Shown: in pieces, positions 63,200-64,000 of the stretch
Layout: each line of letters begins with the position of its first letter
How positions within the stretch are numbered: position 1 is the stretch's first letter
Source: Hanleya hanleyi
Lineage: Eukaryota; Mollusca; Polyplacophora; Lepidopleurida; Hanleyidae
Length of the DNA: 64,000 bases
Direction: 5' to 3'
NCBI GenBank assembly: GCA_036873755.1
Contig: JAVTVY010039178.1
Coordinates: forward strand, 97,680-161,679
Translations under genes and position numbers: made by a program
The notes under the pieces: model-generated
The model's database searches: none
Seen by the model: the letters and a program-made list of their open reading frames with translations, nothing else
Told to the model about the DNA's origin: nothing

Positions 63200-63262
63200 G
63201 CAAAACTGGGGGGCGGGGGGGGGATGTCGTTGGGGGGGGGGGTGGTGGGCGGGGAGTGTCTC
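63200..63262 (+). repeat. G-tract cluster
   Basis: Several runs of 4-13 G (GGGGGGCGGGGGGGGGGATG, TTGGGGGGGGGGGGTGG, GGCGGGGAG). G-quadruplex potential on the plus strand. Smaller runs are at 48702-48718, 61765 and 62219. Confidence 0.7.
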
Positions 63263-64000
63263 GCATTCTTTTAGATGATCTGCAAGGTGTGTATCAGGTT
63301 TAGGATAAAGCCATTTCGAGCTTTTTTAGATCCATCGGGCTTTTTTAGCTTGATCGAGCTTTAAAAATGTCACTTTTACTCGTACTGATCATGGGATGTC
63401 CAATTTCCGTGGCGAAGCTGGCGTTCACAGCTTGACCATGCTGAGCCGGACATGGGAGAAGTTCAAAACCGAAACAATCTCCCTTGTTCACAATTGCGTT
63501 GTTGTTATATTTCATATCAAATTATTCTTATGATGCACAGTCCACAACGTTTTCTCACCTCTTGTCTTCTCATCAACACTTTATATCTCCTCATCAAACG
63601 TCCAACTTGAAGCCATCATGGCGCCTCGTTTTCACTATGATCTGGGAAGCCCACGTGATCGGATATGCCGAAATATGGATTTTTAATTTTCGAGCGGGTA
63701 TGGTGGACCTGAATGCACATCATGTATATACAAAGCAAACTTTTATTTGGGCAAATAAAATACTGTGGGTTAGTACAGATCAAATCATGGGACAGTATAT
63801 CTGGAATCCCCGATTTCATACTTAATAGTTGGTGGCATGCCTGAAGCGCCGGTGTAAACGTCTGCAAACGTGGTGTGTGCGTTTTGACAGGAAAGGGGCA
63901 ACTGCTAGTATTGGATCTGATGACAATGTTTCGTAAAATAATATATCTTTTATTCAACGAGTTTCACCACCAAGTAATCATTCGATAGATGTGATTAGTA

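Larger units (their letters stand above)
61805..63208. repeat. Inverted repeat arms (58 bp) 1.3 kb apart
   Basis: GGGAATTTGTATCAATTGGA...ACCATCTCACAC (61805-61862) is mirrored by GTGTGAGATGGGTATG...TTGATACAAATTCC (63152-63208). The right arm starts exactly at the duplication that follows transposon 7. Confidence 0.8.

Overview
The window is eukaryotic and most likely from a mollusc, probably a bivalve. It is AT-rich and intron-rich. ACATGTA-type palindromes are common. Several dispersed repeats match sequence types I know from bivalve genomes: tandem-array elements ending in GACGGACGG, a GTGAGTGAGTGAATATG-type short retroposon, and an AGCTCATCTGGGCC-type element. The species cannot be named from this sequence.

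One gene is well supported. On the minus strand, ten coding exons between 43,003 and 24,816 join in frame into a 967-residue EFA6/PSD-type guanine nucleotide exchange factor for Arf6. It has a long serine-rich N-terminus, a Sec7 domain with the catalytic glutamate, a PH domain and a C-terminal coiled coil. All nine splice junctions have GT/AG ends and keep phase. An in-frame TGA sits upstream of the start codon, and a 3' splice site lies 70 bases upstream of the start, so at least one non-coding 5' exon lies further upstream. The N-terminus has a motif ([11 protein letters not shown]) that resembles the microtubule-elimination motif reported in nematode and insect EFA6.

Layout. 1-24.8 kb: no convincing gene; array-containing elements (0.4-2.6 and 6.4-7.2 kb), degenerate minisatellites (8.7-10.6 and 11.9-12.3 kb), a SINE (17.5 kb), a 104-bp satellite split by a 1.07-kb insertion (18.5-20.9 kb) and two large palindromes (21.5 and 23.1-23.7 kb). 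24.8-43.1 kb: the EFA6 gene, whose introns hold a fold-back mariner-type element, a 160-bp array element, a tRNA-derived SINE, a minisatellite and a CAGGG-ended transposon. 43.1-46.3 kb: a 287-bp tandem duplication beside one possible unidentified exon, an inverted duplication, and a second SINE with a perfect 14-bp target duplication. 46.8-50.2 and 58.1-59.7 kb: two copies of one array element. 50.2-64 kb: minisatellites, MITE-like palindromes and a tRNA-derived SINE.

The most interesting non-genic result is a set of seven elements between 39.8 and 63.2 kb. All begin CAG and end CTG, nearly all as CAGGG...CCCTG, with 11-17 bp inverted ends. All are flanked by perfect 5- or 6-bp target duplications. 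They otherwise differ, and each of the longer ones carries its own short subterminal motif in several orientations. They look like non-autonomous hAT-type (5-bp-duplication) transposons.
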